DNA of 64,000 nt, taken from NCBI GenBank assembly GCA_030437565.1, contig CP129291.1, forward strand, positions 682,001 to 746,000, read 5' to 3'. The notes beneath the pieces were generated by a model that was not told the DNA's origin, made no database searches, and saw only the letters and a program-made list of their open reading frames with translations. The stretch comes from Terrilactibacillus sp. S3-3. GTDB lineage: Bacteria > Bacillota > Bacilli > Bacillales > Sporolactobacillaceae. Shown one piece after another: positions 37,485-48,922 of this stretch. A program made the position numbers and the translations under genes. Each line of letters starts with the position of its first letter. Positions within the stretch are counted from its first letter, which is position 1.

Positions 37485-40013
37485 ATGGCGGATAATTTTG
37501 GGTTAAAAATCGGCATTGAGGGCGAGAAGGAATTTAAAAAGGCTCTCGCGGACATCAATCAGGCATTTAAGGTTCTGGGCAGCGAGATGACCCTTGTGAC
37601 CAGTCAATTTGATAAAAATGACAAGTCTGTACAGGCACACCGCTCGTAATGCGGTTTTAAATAAAGAAATTGATGTGCAGAAAGAAAAGATTTCAACCCT
37701 CAAAGCCGCGCTAGATAATGCCTCATCTTCCTTCGACGAGAACGACCGGCGCACGCAGAACTGGCAGATACAGCTTAACAAAGCCCAAGCAGAACTCAAC
37801 GGCATGGAACGGGAACTAGAAGAAAACAACAAAGTACTGCATGACCATGCCAACAGTACGGACGATAGTGCTCAGAACATGGAAGATGCCGCTGATGCTG
37901 CTAATGATCTTGCTAATAATGTGAATAATCTAGGCGACGAAGTGGATGATGCGGGTAAGAAAACCTCTGTGTTTGGCGATATGCTAAAAGCCAATCTCCT
38001 ATCCGAGGCGATTATTGGTGGCATTAAAGCACTGGGCAGTGCTATTGCTGGTATTGGAAAAGCCTTTGCTGGGGCGATGAAGGACGGTATTGAGTACAAT
38101 GCACAGATGGAAAGTTATACATCCTCCTTTACCACTATGTTGGGTGATCAAGCTAAGGCGCAAAAATTAGTCAACGATTTAAAAAAGGAAGCTGCCGCTA
38201 CGCCATTTGGGATGCAGGATCTTGCGGGCGCGGTGCAGACGTTGATGAGCTTCGGAATGTCAGCAGAGGATGCACAGAAACACATGAAGCAGCTCGGTGA
38301 TATCTCCCAAGGCAATGTTGAAAACTTCAAGAGTCTGACTTTAGCGTTTGCACAAGCTTCTTCAACGGGTAAGCTTACCGGCCAAGACCTTATGCAGATG
38401 ATTAATGCCGGATTTAACCCTCTTGAGGAAATCTCCCGAAAAACGGGCAAATCCATTGGTGAACTAAAAGAAGAAATGGCCAAGGGCGGTATTTCGGCTG
38501 AAATGCTGGCAGATGCCTTCGAATCGGCAACCGCTGAAGGAGGACGTTTTTACGGTGCCATGGAAGCTCAGTCAAAGACTTTGTCGGGTCAGCTGTCAAC
38601 ATTGGAGGACAACGTAGCGTCCCTAAAAGGACAACTCGCTGAAGGATTAAGCACAATGCTTTCTGGTACTGTTCTCCCAATGGTAAATGGCTGGGTCGAG
38701 GAACTTTCTGTCGCCTTCGAGAAGGACGGCGCAAAGGGGCTAATTGACGCTTTCGGCAGTATTCTTCAGGAAGCCGTAAAGTTTATCTCTGAGCAGCTTC
38801 CTATAGTGGTTGATATGGCTTCCCAGATCATCATTTCGCTGGTGCAGGGTTTGACTGCCGCACTTCCACAAATCACCGAGGCGGCCGTGCTCCTGTTGAT
38901 GACGCTAGTGAATGGCCTTATTGCAGCTTTACCTGCGCTCACCACAGCCGCAGTGCAGATGATAGGCACAATCGTCAGTGGTATAGCACAGGCTCTGCCA
39001 CAATTAATACCTGCTGCCGTGTCCGCTGTGATGCAAATTGTTCAGGGACTAATTGAAAATCTGCCTCTTATTCTTGATGCGGCTTTACAGTTGATTATTG
39101 GCTTGGCGCAGGGGTTGGTGGATGCAATACCACAACTTTTGCTGCTGCTCTTCCTGCAATCATCGCAGCGCTGGTGGATTTTCTGATAAAATCCATCCCT
39201 CAGATCATCGATGCAGGTATTAAATTGCTGACTTCACTGGTGACAGCATTGCCTACCATTATTACTGCGATTGTGAAGGCGATTCCGCAAATTATCGACA
39301 GCATCATCAGCGCAGTAATCGGGTCTATTCCTATGATTATTGATGCAGGTATTCGGCTTCTGGTTTCGCTGATTCAGGCACTTCCGCAGATTATAACCAC
39401 TGTAGTCACAGCAATTCCCAAAATTGTAACCTCGCTAGTGAACGCCATCGTCGGTAACATTGACAAGATCATTCTAGCGGGCGTTCAGCTGTTTGTCGCA
39501 CTGATTGCAAACCTGCCCACGATAATTGTGCAGGTAGTAAAGGCAGTGCCGCAGATCATAGCCGGATTGGTTAAAGCGTTTACGGGCTATATAAGCCAAA
39601 TGGCCCAAGTAGGAGGCAACCTGATCAAAGGTTTGTGGCAGGGATTTTCGGACGCAGGGGCGTGGCTGTGGAATAAAATCTCAGGGTTTTTCGGGAATGT
39701 TGTGTCCCGGATTAAGGACTTTTTCGGCATCCATTCTCCCTCAACTCTATTTGCCGGAATTGGCCGCAATATGGGCGAAGGCATCGGCGTGGGCTTTGAG
39801 GATGCGATGGCAGCAGTTTCAAGGGATATGCAAAACGCGATTCCCACAAGCTTTGATTTGAATTACGGACGGTTATCCGGGCAGGGTGGCGCCGTTCCAG
39901 CTGGTACAAGCATCACGCAAAATATCTCAGTGGTGACACCTAAGGCCCTGTCTGAAAAAGAACTGGCGAGGGAGTTCAAAAATCTGTCGCGTAAACTGGC
40001 ACTTGAATTTTAA
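37485..40013 (+). CDS. Tape measure protein, frameshifted
   Basis: The ATG at 37485 (MADNFGLKIGIEGEKEFKKA) follows AGGAGGTGAAGGC. About 842 residues: an N-terminal coiled coil (residues 30-130), a conserved TMP core (MESYTSSFTTMLGDQAKAQK, GKLTGQDLMQMINAGFNPLE), then a hydrophobic array of about 20-residue repeats built on LPQIIDAA/LVQALPQII (about 38790-39570), and a C-terminal domain with FFGIHSPSTLFAGIGRNMGE. Indels lie near 37630 and 39135. It sets tail length and can form a DNA channel in the host membrane. Confidence 0.92.
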
Positions 40014-40031
40014 AGGAGGGGAGGTACGGCT

Positions 40032-40888
40032 ATGGAATTGACATACACCAACGCAGGCGGCGAGAGCATCACACTCAAACAGAGCCGCCCGTATTTTCTT
40101 ACCAAGATAGACGGCACTGGCAACATACGCCAGACCGTCAACACCACCTTCAAGGCGCCGGAGCAAGACGGCGCTTTTTACATCTCCTCCACGCTGGATA
40201 TGCGCAACATCACACTGGAGGGGACGGTTATGGCGGATACTTCCGACGAGGCCTATATAAGGAGAAAGCAATTCCTCCAGATATTCAACCCGAAACTACA
40301 TGGGACGCTTCTGTACCGAGGACGGCAAATTGCCTGCGTGGTGGAGGAAGCGGGTTTCACCGTTTCCACTCGGCAGCGGATACCTAAATTTTTTTTGTCA
40401 GCCTGCTCTGTCCGTCACCCTTCTTCGAGACGCCAGATGAGGTGCGTGAGGAATTAGCGTCTTGGATACCATTGTTTGAGTTTGAATTGGAGATACCTGA
40501 AGGGGGCATGGAATTTGGAATGCGCCAACCCAGCCAGATCATCAAGGTGGATAACATCGGTGATGTATCCTGTGGGTGTGAGATCGTGTTCCGAGCGCTG
40601 GGAACGGTGACGAACCCGGAACTGCTGAACATGGACACAGGGGAATACATCCGTCTCCTCACGACAATGAGTGCAGGGGATGAACTTCGGGTATATACCC
40701 ATTTCGCTGGTAAGCGCGTAGTCAGCGTCGATGGTTCGACGGTAACGAATGCTTTTTCGCTGCTGGACACCAATTCGGCGTTCTTCCAGCTTGCCGCAGG
40801 ACATAACACTTTGCGCTATGACGCTTCAGTCAATATGGAACTGCTGGAGGTCAGCATTTACTACCGGCCGCAGTTTCTGGGGGTGTGA
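40032..40888 (+). CDS. Distal tail protein (Dit-like), one frameshift
   Basis: The ATG at 40032 (MELTYTNAGGESITLKQSRP) follows AAGGAGGGGAGGTACGGCT. The first 120 residues carry the Dit N-terminal beta barrel (VEEAGFTVSTRQRIPKFF). An indel in a T run near 40392 separates it from EELASWIPLFEFELEIPEGG and the galectin-like C-terminal part. About 285 residues. It forms the hub joining the tail tube to the tip proteins that follow. Confidence 0.85.
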
Positions 40889-40890
40889 GC

Positions 40891-41993
40891 ATGGAACTGT
40901 ATATCTATAATTCAGACCGAGAACTTGCGGGTATCGTGGAGTCATTCGAATACCTGCGCTGGACGCGACGTTACTCGCAGTGTGGTTCTTTTGAACTAAA
41001 AGCTATAGCCACAACGGAAAACTCTGCGCTCCTGCAGGAAGGGAATATTATCTGGAAGAGCGATGACGAGGAAGCCGGGATTATCGAGCATCTTGAACTG
41101 TCTCAGACCGACCGGGAGATCATCACTGTAAGCGGCCGTTTTCTACCTCCTTTCTCGCCCGGCGCATTGTGTGGAAAACGGAGAAGCTGTCGGGTGACCT
41201 TTCGGCTTGTGTGGAACAGCTTTTAAATAACAACCTTATTAACCCTTCCGACACGGAGCGGCAAATCACCGGCATAAACTTCTCATCTCCGTGTCTTAAC
41301 ATACCAATCAGCGCCCAGATTTCATACCGAAACCTGATGGAGGTTGTAACGGAACTTTGTGACGCTTCAGATATCGGCATCAAGACCGTGTTCACTCCGG
41401 CGACAGGTATCTTTACGGTGACGCTGTATAACGGAGTCGATTCCCAGGCGGTGTTCTCCAAGGAGTACGAGAACCTGACTGAACAAATATATAGAGAGAG
41501 TGCGGCCGATTATGCCAACACCGCCCTCATCGGTGGTGAGGGCGAAGGCGCAGATCGGACATTTGTCGCCATTACAAGCGGTTCTGGGGAGACCCGCCGC
41601 GAAATTTTCGTGGATGCCAAAGACCTGCGGGCGGACGACTTCGGAGAGGAGGATTACATTGGTGCGTTGACCTTCCGGGGTCAGAGCAAGCTTAGCGAGT
41701 TGGCGATACGTTATTCGTTCGACACGTCGGTCAACCCTCACGGCAATCTGGCATACAAGACAGACTTCGACCTTGGACAGACCGTTAAAATCATCTCGAA
41801 GACATGGGGCGTATCCATGACGACGCGCATTACCGAAGTCGAAGAAACCTATGACGCTGACGGTCAAAGCATCAGCGTAGTATTTGGAAAGGCTGAGCTT
41901 ACAATAGCACAGAAAATCCGCTCCGACATGAGCCAGGTTAAAACGGCACTATCAGCCCAAACCGGCATATCCGAGGTGTGGCGGAAACCCTGA
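40891..41993 (+). CDS. Tail tip protein, Gp37-like siphovirus family, one frameshift
   Basis: The ATG at 40891 (MELYIYNSDRELAGIVESFE) follows GGGGGTGTGAGC; a GTG at 40885 overlaps the Dit stop. WTRRYSQCGSFELKA and EEAGIIEHLELSQTD are typical of the ReqiPepy6 Gp37-like tail family. An indel near 41145 (FLPPF for FLTSF) breaks it. The frame ends WRKP at 41993, while the next segment starts at 41978 with no ribosome site, so both may be one longer protein split by another indel. Confidence 0.8.
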
Positions 41994-42808
41994 ATGCCGT
42001 AGAGGAAACTCTGGGCAACTTGACAGAGGTAGACGAAGAAATCCAGGGAGACAACGTTGTAGACACCATTAACAACCTGTTCGGAAAGCTCCCTGCTCTT
42101 GAAGTAACTGTAGGCGCAGGGACTACATCGGTCGGTCATGCCATGCACAACATGATTCCGGGAGACTCCCTCTACTTCACATCGTGGAGCGGAAATAAGT
42201 TCAGTGACCAACCAAGCGATGATGGACACGTCTTTCTGGTAAAGCACAGCGGAGACAACACGGGAAACGGCTATCAGCGGGCAATGGGCTTTTTTATCAG
42301 CCGGAATACCATGACGTTTTATGTAATTTCTCTTTTCCTATATAATAACCCATCCGGTCAGGCAAATTGGCTGAACATTAACAACGAGCCAGTGACCACG
42401 GCGAAGCTTGCAAATGCAGCAGTCACAGGCGCGAAGATTGCGGATCGCACGATTACCGCTGCTAAAATTGCGGCGGCTTTAACCGACTACTCCACGACAG
42501 AACAAAATACGGGCCGCCTATGGATAGACGGCAAGACGATTTACCGCAAGGTGATAAACCTTGGTTCACTTCCGAATGCGACACCTGGAAGCGTAGCGCA
42601 CGGCATATCAAATTTAAGTACTGTTGTCAGCTTGTCCGGCTTTGCGACAAACGGGACGGTCTTCTTGCCTTTGCCGCTTGCACGGTACAACAACTTCGCC
42701 TCGCAAATCGGTCTTTACGCGGATAAAACCAATGTCGTTGTCGAACCCGGCAATGACCGGACTGCATATACGGGCTACGTGATTATGGAGTATACGAAAA
42801 CTATTTAA
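41978..42808 (+). CDS. Tail tip/fibre C-terminal region, possibly fused to the preceding gene
   Basis: The frame opens with GTG 41978 (AETLNAVEETLGNLTEVDEE). The 276 residues include a short helical linker, a beta-rich segment (GDSLYFTSWSGNKFSDQPSD), a collagen-like helix turn region with TTAKLANAAVTGAKIADRTI, found in many phage fibre proteins before the trimeric tip, and a C-terminal beta domain ending VIMEYTKTI. No ribosome site precedes it. I infer it is the distal host-contact part of the Gp37-like protein. Function is inferred from place and repeats. Confidence 0.65.
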   Translation: MAETLNAVEETLGNLTEVDEEIQGDNVVDTINNLFGKLPALEVTVGAGTTSVGHAMHNMIPGDSLYFTSWSGNKFSDQPSDDGHVFLVKHSGDNTGNGYQRAMGFFISRNTMTFYVISLFLYNNPSGQANWLNINNEPVTTAKLANAAVTGAKIADRTITAAKIAAALTDYSTTEQNTGRLWIDGKTIYRKVINLGSLPNATPGSVAHGISNLSTVVSLSGFATNGTVFLPLPLARYNNFASQIGLYADKTNVVVEPGNDRTAYTGYVIMEYTKTI

Positions 42809-42825
42809 AAAGGAGGAAGTGGTGT

Positions 42826-43331
42826 ATGGAGAAAAGTGGTTTTTTTTTCAATTCATCCAGCGGTGACCGGGTCTATGACGCGACGGATTTCGCGGCATAT
42901 TTTGGGAGCCTGGTCTCAAACGGCATTTTTTACTCGGTTGCGACAAACCTGCAGGTGTCACCCGGAATCGGCTTGGCAGTGAGCGTAGCACCGGGAAGTG
43001 CATGGATCAACGGATACCGCTATGAGAATACAGAGGATTTAAACATGCCGCTTGCAACGGCAAACGGAAGTAATCCCCGCATTGACCGGATTGTGGTGCG
43101 CTTAAGCCGCATCACTCGAAGCATTCACCTTGCCGTGTGTTGGGGGTTCCTGCCGCGACACCGGTAGCTCCTGCGCTGACAAGAACCAGCGATGTCTATG
43201 AACTTGGTATTGCAGACGTGCTTATACCGGCTGCTGCCACATCAATAGTCGCAAATAACATTACTGACACCCGGCTAAATACCACCCTATGCGGGACGGT
43301 CAATTCGCTGGTGACGGCAGTCTATGAATAG
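42826..43331 (+). CDS. Phage tail/baseplate structural protein, one frameshift
   Basis: The ATG at 42826 (MEKSGFFFNSSSGDRVYDAT) follows AAAAGGAGGAAGTGGTGT. YDATDFAAYFGSLVSNGIFY, GSAWINGYRYENT and NPRIDRIVVRLS are found in small siphophage baseplate/receptor-proximal proteins. An indel near 43140 is needed to join ATPVAPALTRTSDVYELGIA and the end TLCGTVNSLVTAVYE. About 168 residues. Confidence 0.75.
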
Positions 43332-43338
43332 GAGGTGA

Positions 43339-45686
43339 ATGACAGTGGCGGATATTAACGGAGTAATACTGCAGGCGGGCTCCAGCCCGACCGTTTATTA
43401 CACTATCACCTATACTAAGAGCCGCCCGAACAACAACCAGATGACATACAACTTCACCATATCCGCTGCGTTGGGTTCATCAGGCTCTTACATTCACAGT
43501 GGCTACGCCCTGCTTTGCACTATGACCGTAAACGGCTCGTCCTCGCAGGTGCGTATTAAGGCGGCGGATGGTGACAATTGGGACGGAACCACGCCGAGAA
43601 TAAGATATGTTTCGGTGACATGCGCTTCCACTGGTAATAATACAACACAGCCGGTGACGTTCAAAGTCGAATCCGATGGACGTTTGCCACTAACCTCCGG
43701 CGTGATTACTAATTCCAGCTATACGGTGTTAAGTTCTCCACTTTTGACTACTGCCTGCGGCGCACCGACATCATGTTCGGTCAGCGCAACTCTTGCAGAA
43801 GGTAACGTCACCCTCTCTTGGAGCGGAGCGACGAGCGGTACAAACAATGCCATTTCCTCTTATGAGATACAGTATAGCGAATCCAGCAATAACTCTACGT
43901 GGGGACCTTGGACTGCCTTGACTACGGTGACCACTACGGCCACCAGCGGGAGCGTGTCGGTGGCGCCTTCCCCAACGCAGGGATATTACCGCAGATTTCA
44001 GGTGAGGACACGCGGTACGGCGGGGGCAAGCTATTACTCCGGATGGAAAATATCTACGAACTCCGTCCGCAGAAATATAGCTCCGAGTCCAGCAACGACG
44101 GCTGTTGCATCTCCCACTACATACAGCGACGAGATGATTACGCTGACGTGGAGCGGAGCATCGGGCGGCACAAGCCCAATCAAGGGCTATATGATCGCAA
44201 GTCGGACATCAACGGATAACAGCACCTGGACTTCATGGACTGTACTGACTACACTTCTTTTATCAGCCAGCAGTGGAACGTATAACCCGGAAGTATCGCG
44301 AACACCTGGAACTTATACCCAATATGGGATTTGGACAATTGACGCGCTGGATGTTTATTCCATCGAAAAAGTCAGCAATAGCATTTACTGTGATATCACG
44401 GCTTGCGGTGCTCCGACCTCGTGCTCTGTCAGTGCAACTCTTGCAGAAGGAAACGTCACTCTCTTATGGAGCGGCGCGTCAAGTGGGGCAGGAAATGCTA
44501 TAACATCGTATGAAATTCAGTATAGTGATTCATCTGATAATAGCACATGGGGAGAATGGTCCGCACTGACTACGGTAAGCAGCACATTAACCAGCGGCAG
44601 TATGAACGTCAGTCCTCCTACTATACGCGGCACTACCGTCGTTTTCGTGTACGAACGCAGGGTACAGCCGGTGAAAACTATTATTCTGACTGGACGGTTT
44701 CGAGTAACAATGTCCGTAAAAACACCCTTCCAACTGCGCCGTCATCTTTTACCGCTCAGCCTGCTATTTACGAAGTAAACACCGTAACACTAACGTGGAG
44801 CGGAGCAGCACCAGGAACCAGCACCATCAAGCAATATGTCATTCAGCAGAGTACTTCCACCGATGGCGTTTCGTGGTCGGTTTACGAATATGTTACTACT
44901 ATTCTAAGTTCCGCCACTTCCGGCACCTATACCGCGACACCATCAAGTATTGCTGGAACCTACACTCGCTACCGTATTAATGTTACGGATATATTGGGTG
45001 CTGTATCTGCTTATGTAGTTAGTAATACGGTTAAGAAAAACAGTCCGCCAGCTACACCCATAATTGAATGCCCATTATCCGGGAGCGCGACCTACAACAT
45101 CAATCCGCGATTCCTTATTACCACCGGCGCAGAGCCTGACGGCCAGGCTCAGATTGTGAGCGTGAAGATAGGATCAGGGCCATGGAAGGACAGTGTGAGC
45201 AATCATGAATTGTTTTCAACGAGCGGTTATCTTGGAAATGGGGCTCATACGGTGTATAAGGCTGAAACCATGACTACCGGGAACAAAACGGTAACCTTTC
45301 GTTGTCTGGATAGCGACATTGAATCACCAAGTCCTGAGGTTATTCGTACCTTTACGATTTTACCGTCGCCCTTTGAGACAATCTCTGCGGACATGACACG
45401 GGTAAAGGCCGCGCATATCCTAACGCTTAGAACTGCCGTCAATACCGTTCGCCAGTATTATGGCATGGCACCGGTAAGCTGGAGCGAGGAAATTGTGGCG
45501 GGAAAGACTAGCATCAAGAACTGGCCGTTCCACATTATCGAGATTCGCAAAGCCATAGAACCGATTATCACACTACTAAACAATTTTGACTCCTCGTCAG
45601 ACTTTGATTACCCGGATGTTACTTGGTTGCCCCAATCGGAACTGGCCGCCCAAAAGCTGCAGTTATGCAGCAGCTTCATGACCTAA
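43339..45686 (+). CDS. Phage tail protein with fibronectin type III-like repeats, one frameshift
   Basis: The start is ATG 43339 or GTG 43345 after AGGAGGTGA; the GTG has better spacing. About 780 residues. At least four FN3-like units are seen, each with VTLTWSGA-type strands (SCSVSATLAEGNVTLSWSGA near 43800, again near 44440, and related units near 44140 and 44790). A pair of units is duplicated about 645 bases apart with high DNA similarity. An indel near 44635 splits the frame. The C-terminal DMTRVKAAHILTLRTAVNTV region is a non-FN3 domain seen at the end of such tail proteins. It probably binds cell-surface sugars. Confidence 0.82.
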
Positions 45687-45714
45687 TACTAACGCTGTAG
45701 GTACAGTATAATTT

Positions 45715-45737
45715 CCCCCTGCTCGGGGGTGTTTTTA
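45715..45737 (+). terminator. Terminator before the lysis genes
   Basis: CCCCC (45715-45719) pairs with GGGGG (45725-45729), followed by TGTTTTT. It is a short but plausible intrinsic terminator ending the tail operon. Confidence 0.5.
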
Positions 45738-45769
45738 TATACACAATTGCATGAACGGAGGTCTTAAGC

Positions 45770-46210
45770 ATGAATACGGTTTGGAACTGGATACAGATAT
45801 TTTTTACCGCTGTCGGTGCGTTTCTGGGATGGTTTCTCGGAGGACTTGACGGTTTTCTTTACGCACTCATAGCCTTTGTCGCTGTCGACTACTTAACCGG
45901 CGTGCTTTGCGCCGTAGTGGATAAGAATTTATGCAGTGAAATTGGCGCAAAGGGAATTGCAAAAAAAGTACTCATCTTTGCACTGGTAGGTGTGGGACAT
46001 ATCCTCGACACAAAAATACTAGGGGTCGCCGGGGATACTGGCGGCGGTGCAGTCCGTACGGCGGTGATCTTTTTTTACCTGAGTAACGAAGGTATATCCC
46101 TTTTGGAAAACGCAGCACACTTAGGACTGCCAATCCGAAAAAAATTAAAGTTGGTACTGCAGCAGCTGCACGGGCGGGATGACACGAAGCCGCCTTCAGC
46201 TGAGGTGTAA
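45770..46210 (+). CDS. Phage holin (TcdE/Cph1-type, Phage_holin_4)
   Basis: The ATG at 45770 (MNTVWNWIQIFFTAVGAFLG) follows ACGGAGGTCTTAAGC. The 146-residue protein has three hydrophobic segments (IQIFFTAVGAFLGWFLGG, FLYALIAFVAVDYLTGVLCA, VLIFALVGVGHILD) and a VRTAVIFFYLSNEGISLLEN helix, the layout of the TcdE-type holins, with a charged C-terminus. It permeabilises the membrane for the amidase encoded next. Intact. Confidence 0.88.
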   Translation: MNTVWNWIQIFFTAVGAFLGWFLGGLDGFLYALIAFVAVDYLTGVLCAVVDKNLCSEIGAKGIAKKVLIFALVGVGHILDTKILGVAGDTGGGAVRTAVIFFYLSNEGISLLENAAHLGLPIRKKLKLVLQQLHGRDDTKPPSAEV

Positions 46211-46234
46211 GAAAAATGCAAGGAGGAATCTATT

Positions 46235-46935
46235 ATGAATCTGCACAAGCTGATACTTACGAATAATGCCTGTTTTAAGGCAGGCAAAACAATCACGCCG
46301 AAGGGCATCATGGTGCACTCGACAGGAGTGAATAATCCATGGCTGAAGCGCTATGTTGGACCGGACGATGGCTTGCTTGGGAAAAACCAGAATAACAATC
46401 ATTGGAACCAAGACAAACCAGATGGTCGGCAGGTCTGCGTTCACGGCTTTATCGGTAAATTGGCAGATGGAAGCATCGCCACTTATCAGACACTTCCGTG
46501 GAATCACAGAGGTTGGCATGCGGGAGGCAGCGCCAATGATACACATATTGGATTAGAGATTTGCGAGGACAGCCTAACCGATGCCTCGTATTTTAGTGCC
46601 GTTTACAACGAAGCTATTGAACTTTGCGTGTATCTTGCAAGCTTTACGGTTTTACCGAGAAGGATATCATCGGCCACTATGAGGGATACCAGAAAGGAAT
46701 AGCCAGTAATCATGGAGATCCAAAAAACTGGTTTTCTAAGTATAGTAAAAGCATGGATACTTTTAGAGCCGATGTAAAGAGGGCTTTAGAAAATGAGATT
46801 AAGCCTTCAACACCGAAAACAAATAAGTACTATCGGGTTCAGATTGGGGCTTATTCCGTTAAAGCAAATGCCGAGGCACAACTTGCGAGGGCAAAAAAGG
46901 CAGGGTTTACTGACGCCTATATAAAATACGATTGA
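46235..46935 (+). CDS. N-acetylmuramoyl-L-alanine amidase endolysin with SPOR-like C-terminus, one frameshift
   Basis: The ATG at 46235 (MNLHKLILTNNACFKAGKTI) follows CAAGGAGGAATCTATT. The amidase_2/PGRP fold has the zinc histidine in GIMVHSTG and further site residues in NHRGWHAGGSANDTHIGLE, DIIGHYEGY and NHGDPKNWF. The C-terminus (YYRVQIGAYSVKANAEAQLA) is an SPOR peptidoglycan-binding repeat. An indel near 46635 splits the frame. About 233 residues. It cleaves the peptide from muramic acid to lyse the host. Confidence 0.88.
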
Positions 46936-46946
46936 TGATATGTATG

Positions 46947-46983
46947 GCTCGGGGGGTGTGAAAGCTCCTCGAGCTTTTTTTTT
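46947..46983 (+). terminator. Strong terminator after the endolysin
   Basis: GCTCGGGGGG (from 46947) pairs with CTCCTCGAGC (to 46974) and is followed by nine T. It marks the end of the phage late operon. Confidence 0.7.
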
Positions 46984-46993
46984 ATGCTCTTTT

Positions 46994-47071
46994 AGGGGGT
47001 TCGAACAGCACGGTTTTTTTGCATATAGGTGCAGGAGCCTTTCCTGCAGATTTGGAGGTCAGCCTATATGC
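46994..47071 (+). promoter_or_regulatory. Structured intergenic element, copy 3 of 3
   Basis: AGGGGGTTCGAA opens the element and seven T end its first part. GCATATAGG (47021-47029) then pairs with CCTATATGC (47063-47071), which contains the ATG at 47068, and TGCAGGA (47030-47036) pairs with TCCTGCA (47042-47048). The ribosome site GGAGG (47054-47058) lies in the internal loop, as in copy 1. Confidence 0.55.
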
Positions 47072-47292
47072 AAATTACAAAAATTATAGATATGCCAAAT
47101 GCGCCGTTCGTTTCAAAACGTAAGCCTTGACGGACGGAAGAGGAGCTTCAAAGGGAATTCGATTACTGGAGAGCAGAAAAGATACTCCAACAGATGATGA
47201 AGAAAGGCCTAATTTCGGAAGCGGAATTCAACAAAATTATGGCTCTTAATCGCGAATCTTTCTCCCCTATGTTAGCACAGATTATGCCTTAA
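47068..47292 (+). CDS. SHOCT-like small protein before the recombinases, disrupted
   Basis: From ATG 47068 after TTGGAGGTC the frame reads [20 protein letters not shown] and then meets a TGA at about 47128. The same frame continues [37 protein letters not shown] and ends at TAA 47290-47292. The second part is a SHOCT-type helical module, often encoded just before large serine recombinase genes. Either two compensating indels hide one 74-residue protein, or two short peptides exist. Function is unknown; a recombination accessory role is suggested by context only. Confidence 0.5.
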
Positions 47293-47353
47293 ATCCTTGA
47301 TATACAGGGTACTCAGAGGTAATATGTCACATACCCGAGGGGAGGTGAAAAGG

Positions 47354-48922
47354 GTGAGAAAGGTAACGAAAATATCATCAGATATGGCATTTGCCGCCAT
47401 GAAACCAAAACTGCGAGTTGCTGCTTATGCCCGAGTTTCAACAGACAGCGATGAGCAGCTAGTCAGTTTGGAGACACAAAAGACCCATTATGAATCCTAT
47501 ATAAAGGCAAATCCGGAATGGGAGTTTGCAGGCATTTATTATGATGAAGGCATTACTGGCAAAAAAAAGAGAAGCGGACGGGATTGTTACGGCTCATATC
47601 AGACTGTGAAAACAAGAAGATAGATTTTATTGACCAAGTCCATCAGCAGATTCGCAAGAAATACTACAGACTTCCTGGAACTTGTAAGAAAGCTGACGGA
47701 TCTTGGAGTCTTCATTTACTTCGAGAAGGAAAACATCAACACCGGCTCCATGGACAGTGAGCTGATGCTGACTATATTAAGCAGCTTAGCCGAAAGCGAA
47801 TCTATTTCTATTTCAGAGAATAATAAATGGTCCATTCAGAGACGGTTTAGAAACGGGACATATAAGCTGTCATATCCGCCTTACGGATATGATTATGTGG
47901 ATGGTCATATTGTTGTAAATAAAGAACAGGCAGAAGTTGTTAAGCGTATATTTTCTCAAGCCTTATCCGGGAAAGGAACCCAGAAAATTGCCGATGGCTT
48001 GAATGCTGATGGTATTGCTGCAAAAAGGGGAAATCACTGGACGGCTACTACCATTCGAGGCATTCTTGGCAATGAAAAGTATATCGGTGATGTGATACTA
48101 CAAAAAACCTATACGGATGAGCATTGAGCATTTTACAGGCATTATAACTACGGCGAAAGGGATCGGTACCTAATTGAAAATCACCATGAGGCAATTATCA
48201 GCAGAGAGGATTTCGAAGCTGTAGAAGAGGTTTTAAACCAACGTGGAAAAGAAAAAGGCGTTAAAAAAGGAAGCAGCAAATACCAAAACCGCTATCTCCT
48301 CTCTGGAAAGATAAAGTGTTCCGAATGTGGGAGTACTTTTAAACGAAGAATTCATGGCAGCGGCAATGGCAAGTATATTGCCTGGTGCTGTTCCAAACAT
48401 ATTCATACCGTTACAGCGTGTTCGATGCGTTTTATTCGAGAGGACGCAATTTATCAGGCCTTTGTAGCTATGATCAATAAGCTCATCTTCGGGCATAAGA
48501 TTGTTCTTAAACCATTATTACAAAGCTTAAGGGCGGTAAACTATTCAGATAATCTTGTTCAGATGCAGGAACTTGAAACGAAGATCGAAGATAATATGGA
48601 GCGGAGTCAGGTGCTGATGAGTCTTATGACGAAAGGATACCTGGAACCTGCTTTTTTTTAAAAACAAAATAATGTACTACGTAAGGAAGCAGAAATGCTG
48701 AAAGACCAAAAAGAAGCCCTTTCCCGTTCAATTAACGGTGGAATGACTATGGTGGCAGAAGTAGAGCAGCTCTTAAAGTATGTTGCAAAGGCAGAGTTTA
48801 TTGATTGCTTTGATGAAAAACTTTTTAACCGCTATGTAGAGAAAATCATTGTTTTCTCACAAGTGGAGATAGGCTTTAAAATGAAATGCGGAGTTACGCT
48901 TAAGGAAAGGCTGGTGAGATAA
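47354..48922 (+). CDS. Large serine recombinase 1, frameshifted
   Basis: The GTG at 47354 ([20 protein letters not shown]) follows GGGAGGTG. The resolvase domain starts [20 protein letters not shown] (catalytic serine in ARVST) and continues [17 protein letters not shown]. The recombinase domain [11 protein letters not shown] is followed by the zinc ribbon [13 protein letters not shown]...CCSK and a coiled coil. Indels lie near 47575-47635, 48125 and 48655. About 522 residues, standard for phage serine integrases. Its stop overlaps the next start (TAATG). Confidence 0.9.

Noticed and set aside
38790..39570. Regular repeats that might suggest a CRISPR array
   Set aside because: They are degenerate codons for hydrophobic LPQII-type protein repeats of the tape measure, with no constant repeat/spacer pattern. 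No CRISPR array was seen anywhere.
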